From positions 62,001 through 126,000 of the forward strand of contig CASEFA010000003.1 of NCBI GenBank assembly GCA_949287095.1: DNA of 64,000 nt. The letters are read 5' to 3'. The notes under the pieces are model-generated. The model ran no database searches. It was not told the origin of the DNA and worked only from the letters and a program-made list of their open reading frames with translations. How positions within the stretch are numbered: the first letter of the stretch is position 1; every line of letters starts with the position of its first letter. This document shows, piece after piece, positions 43,269-52,124 of this stretch. The position numbers were made by a program, and so were the translations under genes. Source of the stretch: an uncultured Bacillota bacterium. Its GTDB lineage: Bacteria; Bacillota; Clostridia; Peptostreptococcales; Anaerovoracaceae.

Positions 43269-45562
43269 AACCGTCCTCCCTTTCTGGAGAACTCATTGTA
43301 TATGGCCTGAATCGCCATATCCGCATCCTCGTCGGAAACTCCCACCATCATGTTCATCTTTCCCGAACCGTGGTCGATAAGCTTTATGTTTATCTTTTTA
43401 TTGGCAAGGGCCTGAAGCACTCTGACGGCTATGGCAGGAACCGTCGAAAGGTCGCGTCCTATGATGGCAACTATGGAAAGTCCTTCGTTTACGGTTATGC
43501 TGTCAGGCTCCACCGCTTTCTTTATGTCGGCGGTAAGCTCCCCGGCGCATTCAGGGGTGAGCCTGTCGCCTACGATTATGTTAAGAGAATCTATGCCGGA
43601 CAGAAGGTTTCTTATCCTTATGCCCCTGCCCGCAAAAATTCTCAGTATGTCGGTCCTGTATTTCGGATTGTCGTTAAGGCCGGTCTTTTCAAGGGCGATG
43701 GCCGTGTATCCGGATTTTCCCGATATTCCCGAAATGTCCAGAGGGCTGTTGTAGTAGTCGGCGTTCTTTACTATCATGGTGCCGTTATCGGCCGGTCTGT
43801 TGGTGTTCCTTATGTTTATCGGAACTTCCACTCTGGCCGCCGGCTTTATGGCGTCCTCGTGCATTACAGCAGCTCCCATGTAGGCCATCTCTCTCAGTTC
43901 CTTATATGTGATTACGGGAACGGTGAGAGGGTCTTTCACTATGGAAGGGTCGGCCATGAGAAGTCCGGAAACGTCCGTCCAGTTCTCGTAAAGGTCTGCT
44001 CCCGCTGCCGCCGCCACTATGGCTCCCGTAATGTCCGAGCCTCCTCTGGAAAATGTCTTTACGTTGCCGCTTTCGTCGCAGCCGTAAAATCCCGGAATGA
44101 CGGCTTTATCGTGACCCGAAAGCTCGTCTGCAACAGCCGCCTCGCTTTTCTTCTCGTCGTAAGCTCCGTCTTCGTCGAAGAAAATCATTCCCGCCGCGTC
44201 GACAAAATCGTATCCGGAGGCTGCGGCAAACATCTTTGCGGCAAGGTATTCTCCCCTGCTTGCGATGTAGTCTCTTCCCGCTCCGTCTTCTACGGCTTCC
44301 TTTATCCTTGCAAACTCGCTTTCCGTGTCAAAGGCTGCAGACTTTGTCAGGCCGTAGCTTTCCGCCGTATCGTCGAATCTTTTCTTTACGTCTTCGAGAA
44401 TCCCGTCCGCCTCCGACAAATCGCCCTTTTCCGCCGCAGCGGCGCAGGAAAGAAGCATATCGGTAACCTTTACGTCCTCTGGAAATCTCTTTCCCGGAGC
44501 GGAAACGACGACGTAGCGCCTTGACGGATCGCCGGTAACGATATCGACGGCCTTTTTCAGCTGGCCTCCGTCGGCAAGGGACGAGCCGCCGAATTTGGCT
44601 ACCTTAAGTCCGGCCCTCTCCTGGTAGATGTCCGCCGGAGCGTCCGCCTGCAGCTTGGTGAGGTCGTAAGGAGTGGACTGGTATACGAAGTAGTTCAGCC
44701 AGTTGGAATAGAGAAGGTTGGCGCAGGAACGCCACTTGACAACCGGTTCCTTCGTATCGTCGTCTCCCGGGAAGTAATTGCACGGCACCTCAGGATTAAG
44801 CCCCGCATTCTTATCCCTTATGTATTCCTTATAGAGGGTGTTGGCATCGTATTCCGAGTGACCCATTATGAATATCTGACGGTCGTTTTTCGACTTCACC
44901 GCGTAGAGTCCCGCCTCGTCGGAACTGGATATGATGCGAAGGTCTTCTATCTTTTCCACGTCCTCTCTCCTAACTTCCGTGTTTCTTGAATGAGGAACGT
45001 AGAACTCGTCGTCAAAGCCTCTGAAGAGCATTCCCTTGCTGTAGTCAAGGTGGTGTTTATACACTCCGGAAAGCTTCTTCGGCAGAATGTGTTTCCTTAT
45101 TCCGTAATGGTAGTAAAGGCCGGCCTGAGCTCCCCAGCATATGTGGAATGTACTGTGGACGTGGCTTTTGGACCACTCCATTATCTCGCAAAGCTCGTCC
45201 CAGTACTCTACCTCTTCGAACTCCATAAGCTCCACCGGAGCGCCGGTGATGATGAGTCCGTCGTAGAACTTATGCTTTATCTGGTCAAAAGTCTTATAGA
45301 AGGCAAGCATATGCTCCTCAGACGTGTTCTGAGCCTTGTGGCTGCTGGTCTGAAGAAGCTCCAGCTCCACCTGAAGGGGTGTGTTTCCCAGAAGCCTCGT
45401 AAGCTGCGTCTCCGTGTCTATCTTGGTAGGCATGAGATTTAAAATGAGAATCTGCAGCGGTCTTATGTCCTGGGTCATGGCGCGGGTGTCGGTCATGACG
45501 AATACGTTTTCTTCCGTCAGAGTCTTTACCGCAGGCAGATTGTTAGGTACTTTGATAGGCAT
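43265..45562 (-). CDS. Homoserine O-acyltransferase (MetA) - aspartate kinase fusion
   Basis: One 765-residue frame with no internal stop joins two enzymes of the aspartate pathway. Residues 1 to about 310 are MetA: catalytic Cys142 ([10 protein letters not shown]), His235 and Glu237 (GHSEYD), and Glu111 (GAPVE), the residue that favours acetyl-CoA over succinyl-CoA in homologues. From about residue 318 it is aspartate kinase: KFGGSS (323-328), [12 protein letters not shown], and two C-terminal ACT domains that in the family bind lysine or threonine. One protein would thus catalyse the first step of the pathway and the methionine-branch step. It has its own promoter and begins at ATG 45562. 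Fusions of metL/thrA type are common; a MetA-LysC one is not familiar to me. Confidence 0.93.
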   Translation of the reverse strand: MPIKVPNNLPAVKTLTEENVFVMTDTRAMTQDIRPLQILILNLMPTKIDTETQLTRLLGNTPLQVELELLQTSSHKAQNTSEEHMLAFYKTFDQIKHKFYDGLIITGAPVELMEFEEVEYWDELCEIMEWSKSHVHSTFHICWGAQAGLYYHYGIRKHILPKKLSGVYKHHLDYSKGMLFRGFDDEFYVPHSRNTEVRREDVEKIEDLRIISSSDEAGLYAVKSKNDRQIFIMGHSEYDANTLYKEYIRDKNAGLNPEVPCNYFPGDDDTKEPVVKWRSCANLLYSNWLNYFVYQSTPYDLTKLQADAPADIYQERAGLKVAKFGGSSLADGGQLKKAVDIVTGDPSRRYVVVSAPGKRFPEDVKVTDMLLSCAAAAEKGDLSEADGILEDVKKRFDDTAESYGLTKSAAFDTESEFARIKEAVEDGAGRDYIASRGEYLAAKMFAAASGYDFVDAAGMIFFDEDGAYDEKKSEAAVADELSGHDKAVIPGFYGCDESGNVKTFSRGGSDITGAIVAAAAGADLYENWTDVSGLLMADPSIVKDPLTVPVITYKELREMAYMGAAVMHEDAIKPAARVEVPINIRNTNRPADNGTMIVKNADYYNSPLDISGISGKSGYTAIALEKTGLNDNPKYRTDILRIFAGRGIRIRNLLSGIDSLNIIVGDRLTPECAGELTADIKKAVEPDSITVNEGLSIVAIIGRDLSTVPAIAVRVLQALANKKINIKLIDHGSGKMNMMVGVSDEDADMAIQAIYNEFSRKGGRL

Positions 45563-45611
45563 ATATGTTATCTCCTTTGTCTGAAGCGTTCTCTAAACCG
45601 CGTTACCACTT

Positions 45612-45640
45612 ATTATATCCTCGGTGTCGTTTTTTTTCAA
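45612..45640 (-). promoter_or_regulatory. Promoter of the metA-lysC fusion gene
   Basis: Minus strand TTGAAA (45640-45635), 17 bases, TATAAT (45617-45612). The leader is about 43 bases, too short for a SAM riboswitch or T-box. Confidence 0.85.
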
Positions 45641-45675
45641 CGAACAATCTCAGACTTTGAAAAAGAGCAGGCTGT

Positions 45676-45949
45676 TTGGTTAATTCTCGTATATCATACT
45701 TAAAAACCAAAATTCCTTGGCTTTTTCACGGATATGGGGCGTAAAAACCAAGCGGAGAATAAGCGGATGGGCGTAAATACGGTCATAAAAGTAATTATAT
45801 ACCAAAATATGTAAAAATCAGGCAAATAAGATTGGTTTTTATGTCTCGGAAACGCGATTTGACCAAGAAAAATTGGTTTTTTCGGCCATAAAAACCAATA
45901 TGGCCAAAATAAAATTGGCTATCAGACTGCAAAGCCGCATTTTGACCAA
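45676..45949. repeat. Inverted-end 35-bp units, array D (TTGG type)
   Basis: It lies in the 507-base gap between the opp terminator and the metA-lysC promoter. Five units of exactly 35 bp begin TTGG and end CCAA: 45676-45710, 45717-45751, 45832-45866, 45873-45907 and 45915-45949. Spacers between adjacent units are six or seven bases, so periods are 41, 41 and 42 bp. One further CCAA (45802-45805) may end a decayed unit in the gap. Interiors are mostly unrelated; some have TTTTT or AAAAA next to the ends, making local hairpins such as a perfect 10-bp stem with eight-base loop at 45872-45899. No coding potential. Confidence 0.85.
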
Positions 45950-45991
45950 AACTTGCACAGCCCGGCGGCCAAAACCGAATACCGAATACAG

Positions 45992-46026
45992 AAAAAGACT
46001 GCCCGGCGTAATCAGGCCGGGCAGCC
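45992..46026 (-). terminator. Terminator of the opp operon
   Basis: GCTGCCCGGC pairs with GCCGGGCAGT (one mismatch allowed) on the minus strand, followed by TTTTT. Confidence 0.85.
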
Positions 46027-46069
46027 TCTTTTAACCCGTGTTTTTCAAACTGAGGGTTATAAACCTTAT

Positions 46070-47032
46070 CTATTCCATCTCCAGGTGACACGCCGCGAAG
46101 TGGTTCGGTCTCACCTCTTTAAGCTGAGGAGATTCCGTGCGGCACTTCTCCATGGCATGAGGACATCTTCCCGCAAACGGGCAGCCCGGCTTAGGATTGA
46201 TAGGACTCGGCACGTCCCCTTTCAGGACCACCGTTTTCTTTCCAGCCTCCCTGTCCGGATCCGGAATCGGAACAGACGCCAGAAGAGCCTGGCTGTACGG
46301 ATGCAGCGTGTGGGCGTAAATTTCCTCGCTGTCCGCAAGCTCCACCAGATTTCCCAGATACATTACGGCGATTCTGTCGGAAATGTACTTCACGATGTTC
46401 AGGTCGTGTGCAATGAACATATAGGTGAAGCCGTGATCCTTCTGAAGGTCTTTGAGCAGGTTTATTATCTGGCTCTGTATGGATACGTCGAGGGCGGAAA
46501 TAGGCTCGTCACAGACGATGAACTCAGGTTCAACGGCAAGGGCTCTCGCTATGCCGATTCTCTGACGCTGCCCTCCGGAAAACTCGTGAGGAAACCTGTT
46601 AGCGTGCTCCCTGTTAAGACCTACGGTCTCAAGAAGCTCGTACACCCTTTCCTGCCTCTTCTCCCTGTCATACATGTTGTGAATCTCCATGCCCTCTGCG
46701 ATTATGCTGCCTACCAGCATTCTCGGATTCAGGGAGGCATACGGATCCTGGAATACTATCTGAGCTTTTCTCGCGTATTCCATCTTGTCTTTCGCTCTTC
46801 TGAGGTCGAGCTTTTTGCCTTCAAAGGTTATGGTACCCTTTGTCGCCTCGTATATTCCCATAACGACTCTTCCCAGCGTGGACTTTCCACAGCCGGACTC
46901 TCCTACGATTCCGAGGGTCTCGCCCTTATATATGTCCAGGGAAATGTCGTTTACGGCAACCAGGGTCTGCCCCTTTCCCACGTGGAAATGTTTGGACACG
47001 TGATCTAAGGTTATGAGTTTTTCTCTTTCCAT
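46070..47032 (-). CDS. oppF: Oligopeptide ABC transporter ATP-binding protein OppF
   Basis: A 320-residue ATPase subunit of a peptide importer. Walker A is GESGCGKST, the signature FSGGQRQRIGIARAL, Walker B FIVCDEPISALD, and the C-terminal oligopeptide-transporter extension carries a CPFAGRCPHAMEKC cysteine motif typical of OppD/F (an iron-sulfur or zinc site). Begins directly after the oppD stop with no gap (TAG then ATG). Last gene of the operon. Confidence 0.94.
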   Translation of the reverse strand: MEREKLITLDHVSKHFHVGKGQTLVAVNDISLDIYKGETLGIVGESGCGKSTLGRVVMGIYEATKGTITFEGKKLDLRRAKDKMEYARKAQIVFQDPYASLNPRMLVGSIIAEGMEIHNMYDREKRQERVYELLETVGLNREHANRFPHEFSGGQRQRIGIARALAVEPEFIVCDEPISALDVSIQSQIINLLKDLQKDHGFTYMFIAHDLNIVKYISDRIAVMYLGNLVELADSEEIYAHTLHPYSQALLASVPIPDPDREAGKKTVVLKGDVPSPINPKPGCPFAGRCPHAMEKCRTESPQLKEVRPNHFAACHLEME

Positions 47033-48034
47033 CTACTTCACGTCTCCTTTCTCTCCCGGAAAGTCGGGATGCAGTCTCCAGCAGGACGCTTCGTGGCCTT
47101 CTCCCACCTCAAACGTCGGCGGCTGGTACTCCTTGCATATCTTCATGCAGCTTTCGCAGCGGCTTGCAAACCCGCAGCCCTTAGGCGGCGCAAAGAGGTC
47201 AGGGGGAGTTCCCGGAATGGAAACAAGCTTCTCATCCTTCTTCGTGTCCACGGTCGGCAGACTCTTAAGAAGCGCCTTCGTGTAAGGGTGCTGAGTGTTG
47301 TAGAAAATATCTCTGGCGCTGCCCTTTTCCACAATCTTTCCAGCATACATTACGGCCACCCTGTCCGCAAGGTTTGCCACGACGCCCAGGTCGTGGGTTA
47401 TGAGGATTATCGCCGTCTGAGTCTCTTCCTTTATCTTTACGAGAAGCTCCATTATCTGCGCCTGCACCGTAACGTCGAGAGCCGTGGTAGGCTCGTCGGC
47501 TATGAGAAGGTGCGGCCCGCACGCAAGAGCCATGGCAATCATGGCGCGCTGTCTCATACCTCCCGAATACTCGTGAGGATACTGCTTTGCTCTTTCCTCC
47601 GCATTAGGTATCTGGACAAGCTTGAGAAGTCTTACGGCCTCGCCTTCGGCGTCCTTCTTCTCTATCTTTTTCTTCTTGATTAGAGTTTCAGTAAGCTGTC
47701 TGCCCACTCTCATGGTAGGGTTCATACATGTCATAGGGTCCTGGAAAATCATGCTCACCAGTTCGCCCCTTATATCCTGCATTTCCTTTTCGGACGCAGC
47801 CACTATATCCCTGCCGCAGAGGTCTATGCTTCCCGTCTTTATTCTTGCGGGAGGCATCGGGTTAAGCTTCATTACGGTCTGGGCGGTCACGCTCTTTCCG
47901 CAGCCCGACTCTCCCACTATTGCTACGACCTCGCCTTTGTTCACCGTAAGATCCACGCCGCGAACGGCCTGAACCTCGCCGGCATAGGTATCGAATGAAA
48001 CCCGGAGGTCTTTTATTTCAAGTACTTTTTCCAT
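47033..48034 (-). CDS. oppD: Oligopeptide ABC transporter ATP-binding protein OppD
   Basis: A 333-residue ATPase subunit. Walker [10 protein letters not shown], signature [15 protein letters not shown], Walker [13 protein letters not shown], and the C-terminal [14 protein letters not shown] motif. The start chosen is ATG 48034, with GGAGG seven bases upstream; a TTG at 48061 inside oppC is unlikely. It pairs with OppF as the heterodimeric motor of the importer. Confidence 0.94.
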   Translation of the reverse strand: MEKVLEIKDLRVSFDTYAGEVQAVRGVDLTVNKGEVVAIVGESGCGKSVTAQTVMKLNPMPPARIKTGSIDLCGRDIVAASEKEMQDIRGELVSMIFQDPMTCMNPTMRVGRQLTETLIKKKKIEKKDAEGEAVRLLKLVQIPNAEERAKQYPHEYSGGMRQRAMIAMALACGPHLLIADEPTTALDVTVQAQIMELLVKIKEETQTAIILITHDLGVVANLADRVAVMYAGKIVEKGSARDIFYNTQHPYTKALLKSLPTVDTKKDEKLVSIPGTPPDLFAPPKGCGFASRCESCMKICKEYQPPTFEVGEGHEASCWRLHPDFPGEKGDVK

Positions 48035-48038
48035 TTCC

Positions 48039-49034
48039 TTACCTCCTGAGTTTAGGGTCAAAGGCGTCTCTTAACTGATCGCCCAAAAGATTAAACGAAA
48101 GCATCGTCACGCAGATGAACGTTGCCGCAACGGCAAGCTGCGTAGGATACATCTGGAACATCTTTATGCCGTCGTTGGCCATAACTCCCCACGACGACAT
48201 AGGCGCCGGCATACCCAGTCCTAAAAGAGAGAGGAAGGCTTCAGTGAATATTACGGACGGAATATCCAAAGTTATATTTACTATTATTACGCTGAGTATG
48301 TTAGGTACCAGATGTCTCTTTATTATGCGCGATGAGCTTGCGCCCATGGTCTGAGCCGCAATTACGAACTCCTGCTCCTTGAGGCCTATGACCTGGCCGC
48401 GGACCAGTCTTGCCATTCCCGTCCAGCCGGTGAGGGAATATGCCACGATTATGGTCGTCAGTCCAGGGTTCATAACGGTCATGAGAAGGATTACTATGAT
48501 AAGGTAAGGAATTCCGCTTATTATCTCGAGAATTCTCATCATCACCGTATCCGTCCTGCCTCCGAAGTATCCGGAAATACCTCCGTATACGACTCCCACA
48601 AAACAGTCAATGAGGGCTACCGATACGGCAACCGTCATGGAAGTTCTGGCTCCGTACCAGACTCTCGTGAATATGTCTCTTCCAAGCTCATCGGTGCCGA
48701 ACAGGTAGAAGTTGCCCGTAATAGGGTCCGTGGAGAACATAGGCTTGTTGGAAAAGCCCGTGTTCTGCTCTGAATACGAGTAAGGGGTTAACATAGGAAT
48801 GAAGATCGCTCCCAATATGATTATGAGCAGAACGATCGTGCACACTATGGCCACCTTGCTCTTTTTAAGTCTGTTGAATGCGTCCTTTGTAAAGCTTATG
48901 GACGGTCTTGCGATAGCCTCCATGCTTCCGGCATCGGTGCCGATGACGCTGAACATTTCGGTAGGAACGGGAACACTCATATCGTAAGATACATCGGATA
49001 TTTTTTCGATTACCGTTTTCTGTTTTGTCTTCAC
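48039..49034 (-). CDS. oppC: Oligopeptide ABC transporter permease OppC
   Basis: A 331-residue membrane permease with a long N-terminal cytoplasmic segment (about 70 residues) and about six helices. The EAA-type coupling loop is GASSSRIIKRHLVPNILSVIIVN. It starts at GTG 49034 with AAGGAGG about nine bases upstream. It is three bases after the oppB end. Confidence 0.93.
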   Translation of the reverse strand: MKTKQKTVIEKISDVSYDMSVPVPTEMFSVIGTDAGSMEAIARPSISFTKDAFNRLKKSKVAIVCTIVLLIIILGAIFIPMLTPYSYSEQNTGFSNKPMFSTDPITGNFYLFGTDELGRDIFTRVWYGARTSMTVAVSVALIDCFVGVVYGGISGYFGGRTDTVMMRILEIISGIPYLIIVILLMTVMNPGLTTIIVAYSLTGWTGMARLVRGQVIGLKEQEFVIAAQTMGASSSRIIKRHLVPNILSVIIVNITLDIPSVIFTEAFLSLLGLGMPAPMSSWGVMANDGIKMFQMYPTQLAVAATFICVTMLSFNLLGDQLRDAFDPKLRR

Positions 49035-49037
49035 GAT

Positions 49038-49991
49038 TTAGTCCCTCCTTCCCGTAAGCTTTATTCTCGGATCTATAAATCCGTATATGATGTCCACCAC
49101 CAGGTTGGCGAATATGAGGAATGCGCCGTAAAAGGCCGTGGTTCCGGCTATCATGGTGTAGTTTCTCGTCTGTATCGCCTGGACAAAATATTTTCCCATA
49201 CCCGGTATCGAGAAGATATTCTCGACAACGAAGGCTCCGGTGAGCACCGCGGCTACCAGCGGACCCATTACGGTAACTACGGGCATGATGGCGTTTTTAA
49301 CGGAATGTCTCCAGACTATCTCTCTCTGATTCAGTCCCTTGGACTTTGCCGTCTTTATGTAGTCCTGGCTCAGAACGTCCAGCATGCTGGTACGCATAAG
49401 TCTGCTTATGGTCGCCATGGACCCGAAGGCCAGGGCAAACGCAGGCAGTATCTTGCTGTTAAGTCCGTTCCAGCCGATTATGGCAAATATCTGCATCCCC
49501 GTAGCCTGCATGAGCTTAAGTCCGAGGAAGTACTGGAGAATCGATCCCATGATGAAGGACGGTACCGATACTCCTATGAGGGCGAAAAACATCGCCGTGC
49601 TGTCCCAGGCCGTTCCGCGCTTTACGGCGGCAACGACTCCGAGAAGGATTCCCATTATGAATGCAAATATAAGCGCTCTGATTCCCAGGTCAAAGGATAC
49701 GGGAAATGCCTCGCCTATTACATCGGATACGGCTCTTCCGTCAGGAATGGAAATTCCGAAATCTCCCTGTACAAAGTTGGTGAGATACATAATCAGCTGT
49801 TCCGGCACCGATTTATCAAGGCCGTATTTTGCCTTAACCGCTTCTTCCACGGCAGGCGGCAGTGCTTTCCCCGATATGAACGGGTCTCCCGGCAGAAGCT
49901 GCATCAGAAGAAACGTAACCACTACCAGAACCAGAATGGTGATAAGGGAAATTACCACCCGCTTCAGTATATACTTGATCTGATTCGACAA
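49038..49991 (-). CDS. oppB: Oligopeptide ABC transporter permease OppB
   Basis: A 317-residue permease with about six helices and the family's N-terminal IKYILKRVVISLITILVLVVVTFLLMQLLPGDPF. The coupling loop is LNQREIVWRHSVKNAIMPVVTVMG. It starts at TTG 49991 with AAGGAG ten bases upstream. Between oppA and this gene is a terminator-like hairpin, so the permease genes should be expressed at lower level than oppA. Confidence 0.92.
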   Translation of the reverse strand: MSNQIKYILKRVVISLITILVLVVVTFLLMQLLPGDPFISGKALPPAVEEAVKAKYGLDKSVPEQLIMYLTNFVQGDFGISIPDGRAVSDVIGEAFPVSFDLGIRALIFAFIMGILLGVVAAVKRGTAWDSTAMFFALIGVSVPSFIMGSILQYFLGLKLMQATGMQIFAIIGWNGLNSKILPAFALAFGSMATISRLMRTSMLDVLSQDYIKTAKSKGLNQREIVWRHSVKNAIMPVVTVMGPLVAAVLTGAFVVENIFSIPGMGKYFVQAIQTRNYTMIAGTTAFYGAFLIFANLVVDIIYGFIDPRIKLTGRRD

Positions 49992-50057
49992 ATTATATCA
50001 ACTCCTTGTTTCAGGCTTTCGCCTTTCTTTCCTCAAAACCCCTCTCAATTAAGGCTC

Positions 50058-50095
50058 AAAAGCAGCAGCCCCGCCTCAGTCGGCGGAACTGCTGC
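50058..50095 (-). terminator. Partial terminator between oppA and oppB
   Basis: GCAGCAG and CCGCC on the plus strand pair with GGCGG and CTGCTGC, with a two-base internal mismatch and TTTT on the minus strand. The short T-run suggests partial termination, as is common after a binding-protein gene. Confidence 0.7.
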
Positions 50096-50139
50096 CGATA
50101 TAACCGCATATAAGCCTTATACGCTTAACCTTTCAACCG

Positions 50140-51795
50140 TTATTCTCTGATATCGGTGAAGTCGAATTCCTGGAATCCTGTTCTGGTCATATTCTTAACC
50201 TTGTCGGAAACCGCATAGGAAGTGGACTGGAAGTAAATAGGCGCCACTACTACATCCTCTGCGATTCCAAGCTGCTCTGCCTGTACGAGGAGGCTTACGC
50301 GCTCGTCAAAATCGGATTCCTTCATAGCCTGGGTCAGAAGGCTGTCGTACTGCTCGTTGGAATACTTACCGTAGTTGTTTCCGTTGGTAGTCATGAACAT
50401 ATCCAGATATGTCATAGGGTCGTTGTAGTCAGGAACCCATCCTGCCAGTACTACGTCAAAGTTTCCGGTCTGCATAGCGTCAAGTCTGTTCTTGAACGGC
50501 TGCTGGTTAATGGTAACTTCGATTCCGAGGTTGGCCTTCCACTGCTCCTGAAGGAACTGGCACGTTCTGCGGGCTCCGTCGGTATCGTCGGTGAGGAGCG
50601 AAATCTTGTTCAGATCCTCAACGGTAAGTCCTGTTTCTTCAAGACCCTTTTCCAGAAGCGTCTTTGCCTCTTCCACATTAGGCTCTATGATATCGCCGGC
50701 AGTGTCTCTGTAAAGCTCTCCGTTACCGCCGTTGATGCTGGTCGGAACGTAACCGGTAGCAGGTACGGAACCGTCCTTAAGCACGTTGTCGCAAAGCTCC
50801 TTGGTGTCTACAGCCATCATCAGAGCTTTTCTGATGTTGACATTGTCCATTCCGGTTTCCTTGTGCTGGAGGTTGTACTGGAGATACCATACGCTGTTGT
50901 CAACGTAGCTTTCGGTGTGGATACCAAGCTCTTCAGCCTGAGCCATCTGATCTCCCGTAAGGTTTACGACGTCAACCTCTCCGCCCTGGAATGCGTTGAG
51001 TCTTGCGTTGGAATCCTTCAGCATGAGGTACTTAACGTTCTTGATCGCGCATCTGTCAGGATCGTAGAAGTTCTCGTTAGCGGTAAGGGTGATGTGGTCT
51101 TCGTGTACCCACTCGGAAATGGTGTATGCTCCGTTGGTCACAATCTTGTCTGCCTCATCGCCGTATACGTCCGCACCGATTTCGTTATAGGCCTTCTCGT
51201 TCAGCGGATAGTATGATGCGAACGAGAACAGATGCTCTGCATAAGGAAGCGGGTTCTCAAAGGTAACTTCCAGAGTATAGTCGTCAAGAGCCTTTACACC
51301 CAGCTCGGAAGGATCCATGGTTCCCTCATATACCTCGTTTCCGTGAAGCAGGTTGTCGTATACTATGTAAGCGTATACGGAACCGGTCTTAGGGTTACAG
51401 ATAGTCTGATATGCGAACACAAAGTCGTGGGCGGTTACAGGCTCGCCGTTGGACCAGGTTGCGTCCTCTCTCAGCTTCATGGTGTAGGTGCATCCGTCAT
51501 CGCTGACCGTGGTTTCTTCTGCCAGATCAGGTACAGGCTGGTCGTTTTCGTCCAGTCTGTAGAGTCCGGAGATAACCATTCTCAGTACGTCGCCGGAGGT
51601 TACGTCAGAAGTAAGTAAGCTGTTAAGCTCAGGTGGTTCAGCTCTGAAGTCCACAACATAGGTGTCCTCGTCAGCCGTTCCCGGATAAGCCGTTCCGGCC
51701 GCTTCGCCTTCGGTTCCCTTGTCGCCGCCGCATGCTGCGAGGGAAAGAACCATTACTGCCGAAACAACCAGGGCCAATAATTTCTTGCTCTTCAT
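50140..51795 (-). CDS. oppA: Oligopeptide-binding lipoprotein OppA
   Basis: A 551-residue extracytoplasmic solute-binding protein. The lipoprotein signal peptide MKSKKLLALVVSAVMVLSLAAC ends in the LAAC lipobox with the Cys at 22. The mature part has the SBP_bac_5 fold, with the WSNGEPVTAHDFVFAYQ and YDNL motifs typical of peptide-binding OppA. It is anchored to the outside of the membrane and feeds OppBCDF. First gene of the operon. Confidence 0.95.
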   Translation of the reverse strand: MKSKKLLALVVSAVMVLSLAACGGDKGTEGEAAGTAYPGTADEDTYVVDFRAEPPELNSLLTSDVTSGDVLRMVISGLYRLDENDQPVPDLAEETTVSDDGCTYTMKLREDATWSNGEPVTAHDFVFAYQTICNPKTGSVYAYIVYDNLLHGNEVYEGTMDPSELGVKALDDYTLEVTFENPLPYAEHLFSFASYYPLNEKAYNEIGADVYGDEADKIVTNGAYTISEWVHEDHITLTANENFYDPDRCAIKNVKYLMLKDSNARLNAFQGGEVDVVNLTGDQMAQAEELGIHTESYVDNSVWYLQYNLQHKETGMDNVNIRKALMMAVDTKELCDNVLKDGSVPATGYVPTSINGGNGELYRDTAGDIIEPNVEEAKTLLEKGLEETGLTVEDLNKISLLTDDTDGARRTCQFLQEQWKANLGIEVTINQQPFKNRLDAMQTGNFDVVLAGWVPDYNDPMTYLDMFMTTNGNNYGKYSNEQYDSLLTQAMKESDFDERVSLLVQAEQLGIAEDVVVAPIYFQSTSYAVSDKVKNMTRTGFQEFDFTDIRE

Positions 51796-51865
51796 TGTTC
51801 ACCTTCTCCTCTCTCTTAATTGTCAGGTTCAAAACACAATATTTTGAATTCGCAAGTGTTAGTCC

Positions 51866-51894
51866 ATTGTACCTTTTTTACCCCCCCTCGTCAA
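51866..51894 (-). promoter_or_regulatory. Promoter of oppA
   Basis: Minus strand TTGACG, 17 bases, TACAAT; start near 51860. The same two hexamers and spacing occur at dppA. The rest of the 329-base gap is AT-rich with no other clear element besides the divergent MATE promoter. Confidence 0.8.
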
Positions 51895-52010
51895 ACATTT
51901 TTTATGTTTTTTTATCATCGGCTTTATCCTGTAAAGCAGTATTTATGTTTTTCAGTATCCCGGCAAGCCTTAATAACATCTGCTCAAATCCGCACAGTTG
52001 CACACTTTGA

Positions 52011-52038
52011 TTGACACTTTTCTGCCGGATGATATAAT
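52011..52038 (+). promoter_or_regulatory. Promoter of the MATE transporter gene
   Basis: TTGACA, 16 bases, TATAAT. Start near 52045, which rules out an upstream in-frame ATG at 52041 as translation start. Confidence 0.88.
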
Positions 52039-52124
52039 TATTGATTGACCGGTTTTGTTTCGGCATGAGAATCACTTTATTTTTTAAGTTTTTAACCGCG
52101 CATCGCTTAAACGGAGATGACAAG

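Noticed and set aside
43370..44524. A 384-codon frame on the plus strand
   Set aside because: Antisense to the aspartate kinase half of the fusion gene; no recognisable domain.
45575..45612. T-box-like GTGGTAACGCGG before metA-lysC
   Set aside because: The predicted start site lies just upstream, leaving a 43-base leader with no stem I and no terminator.
52041..52124. A longer N terminus for the MATE protein (28 extra codons)
   Set aside because: The ATG lies at or before the predicted transcription start.
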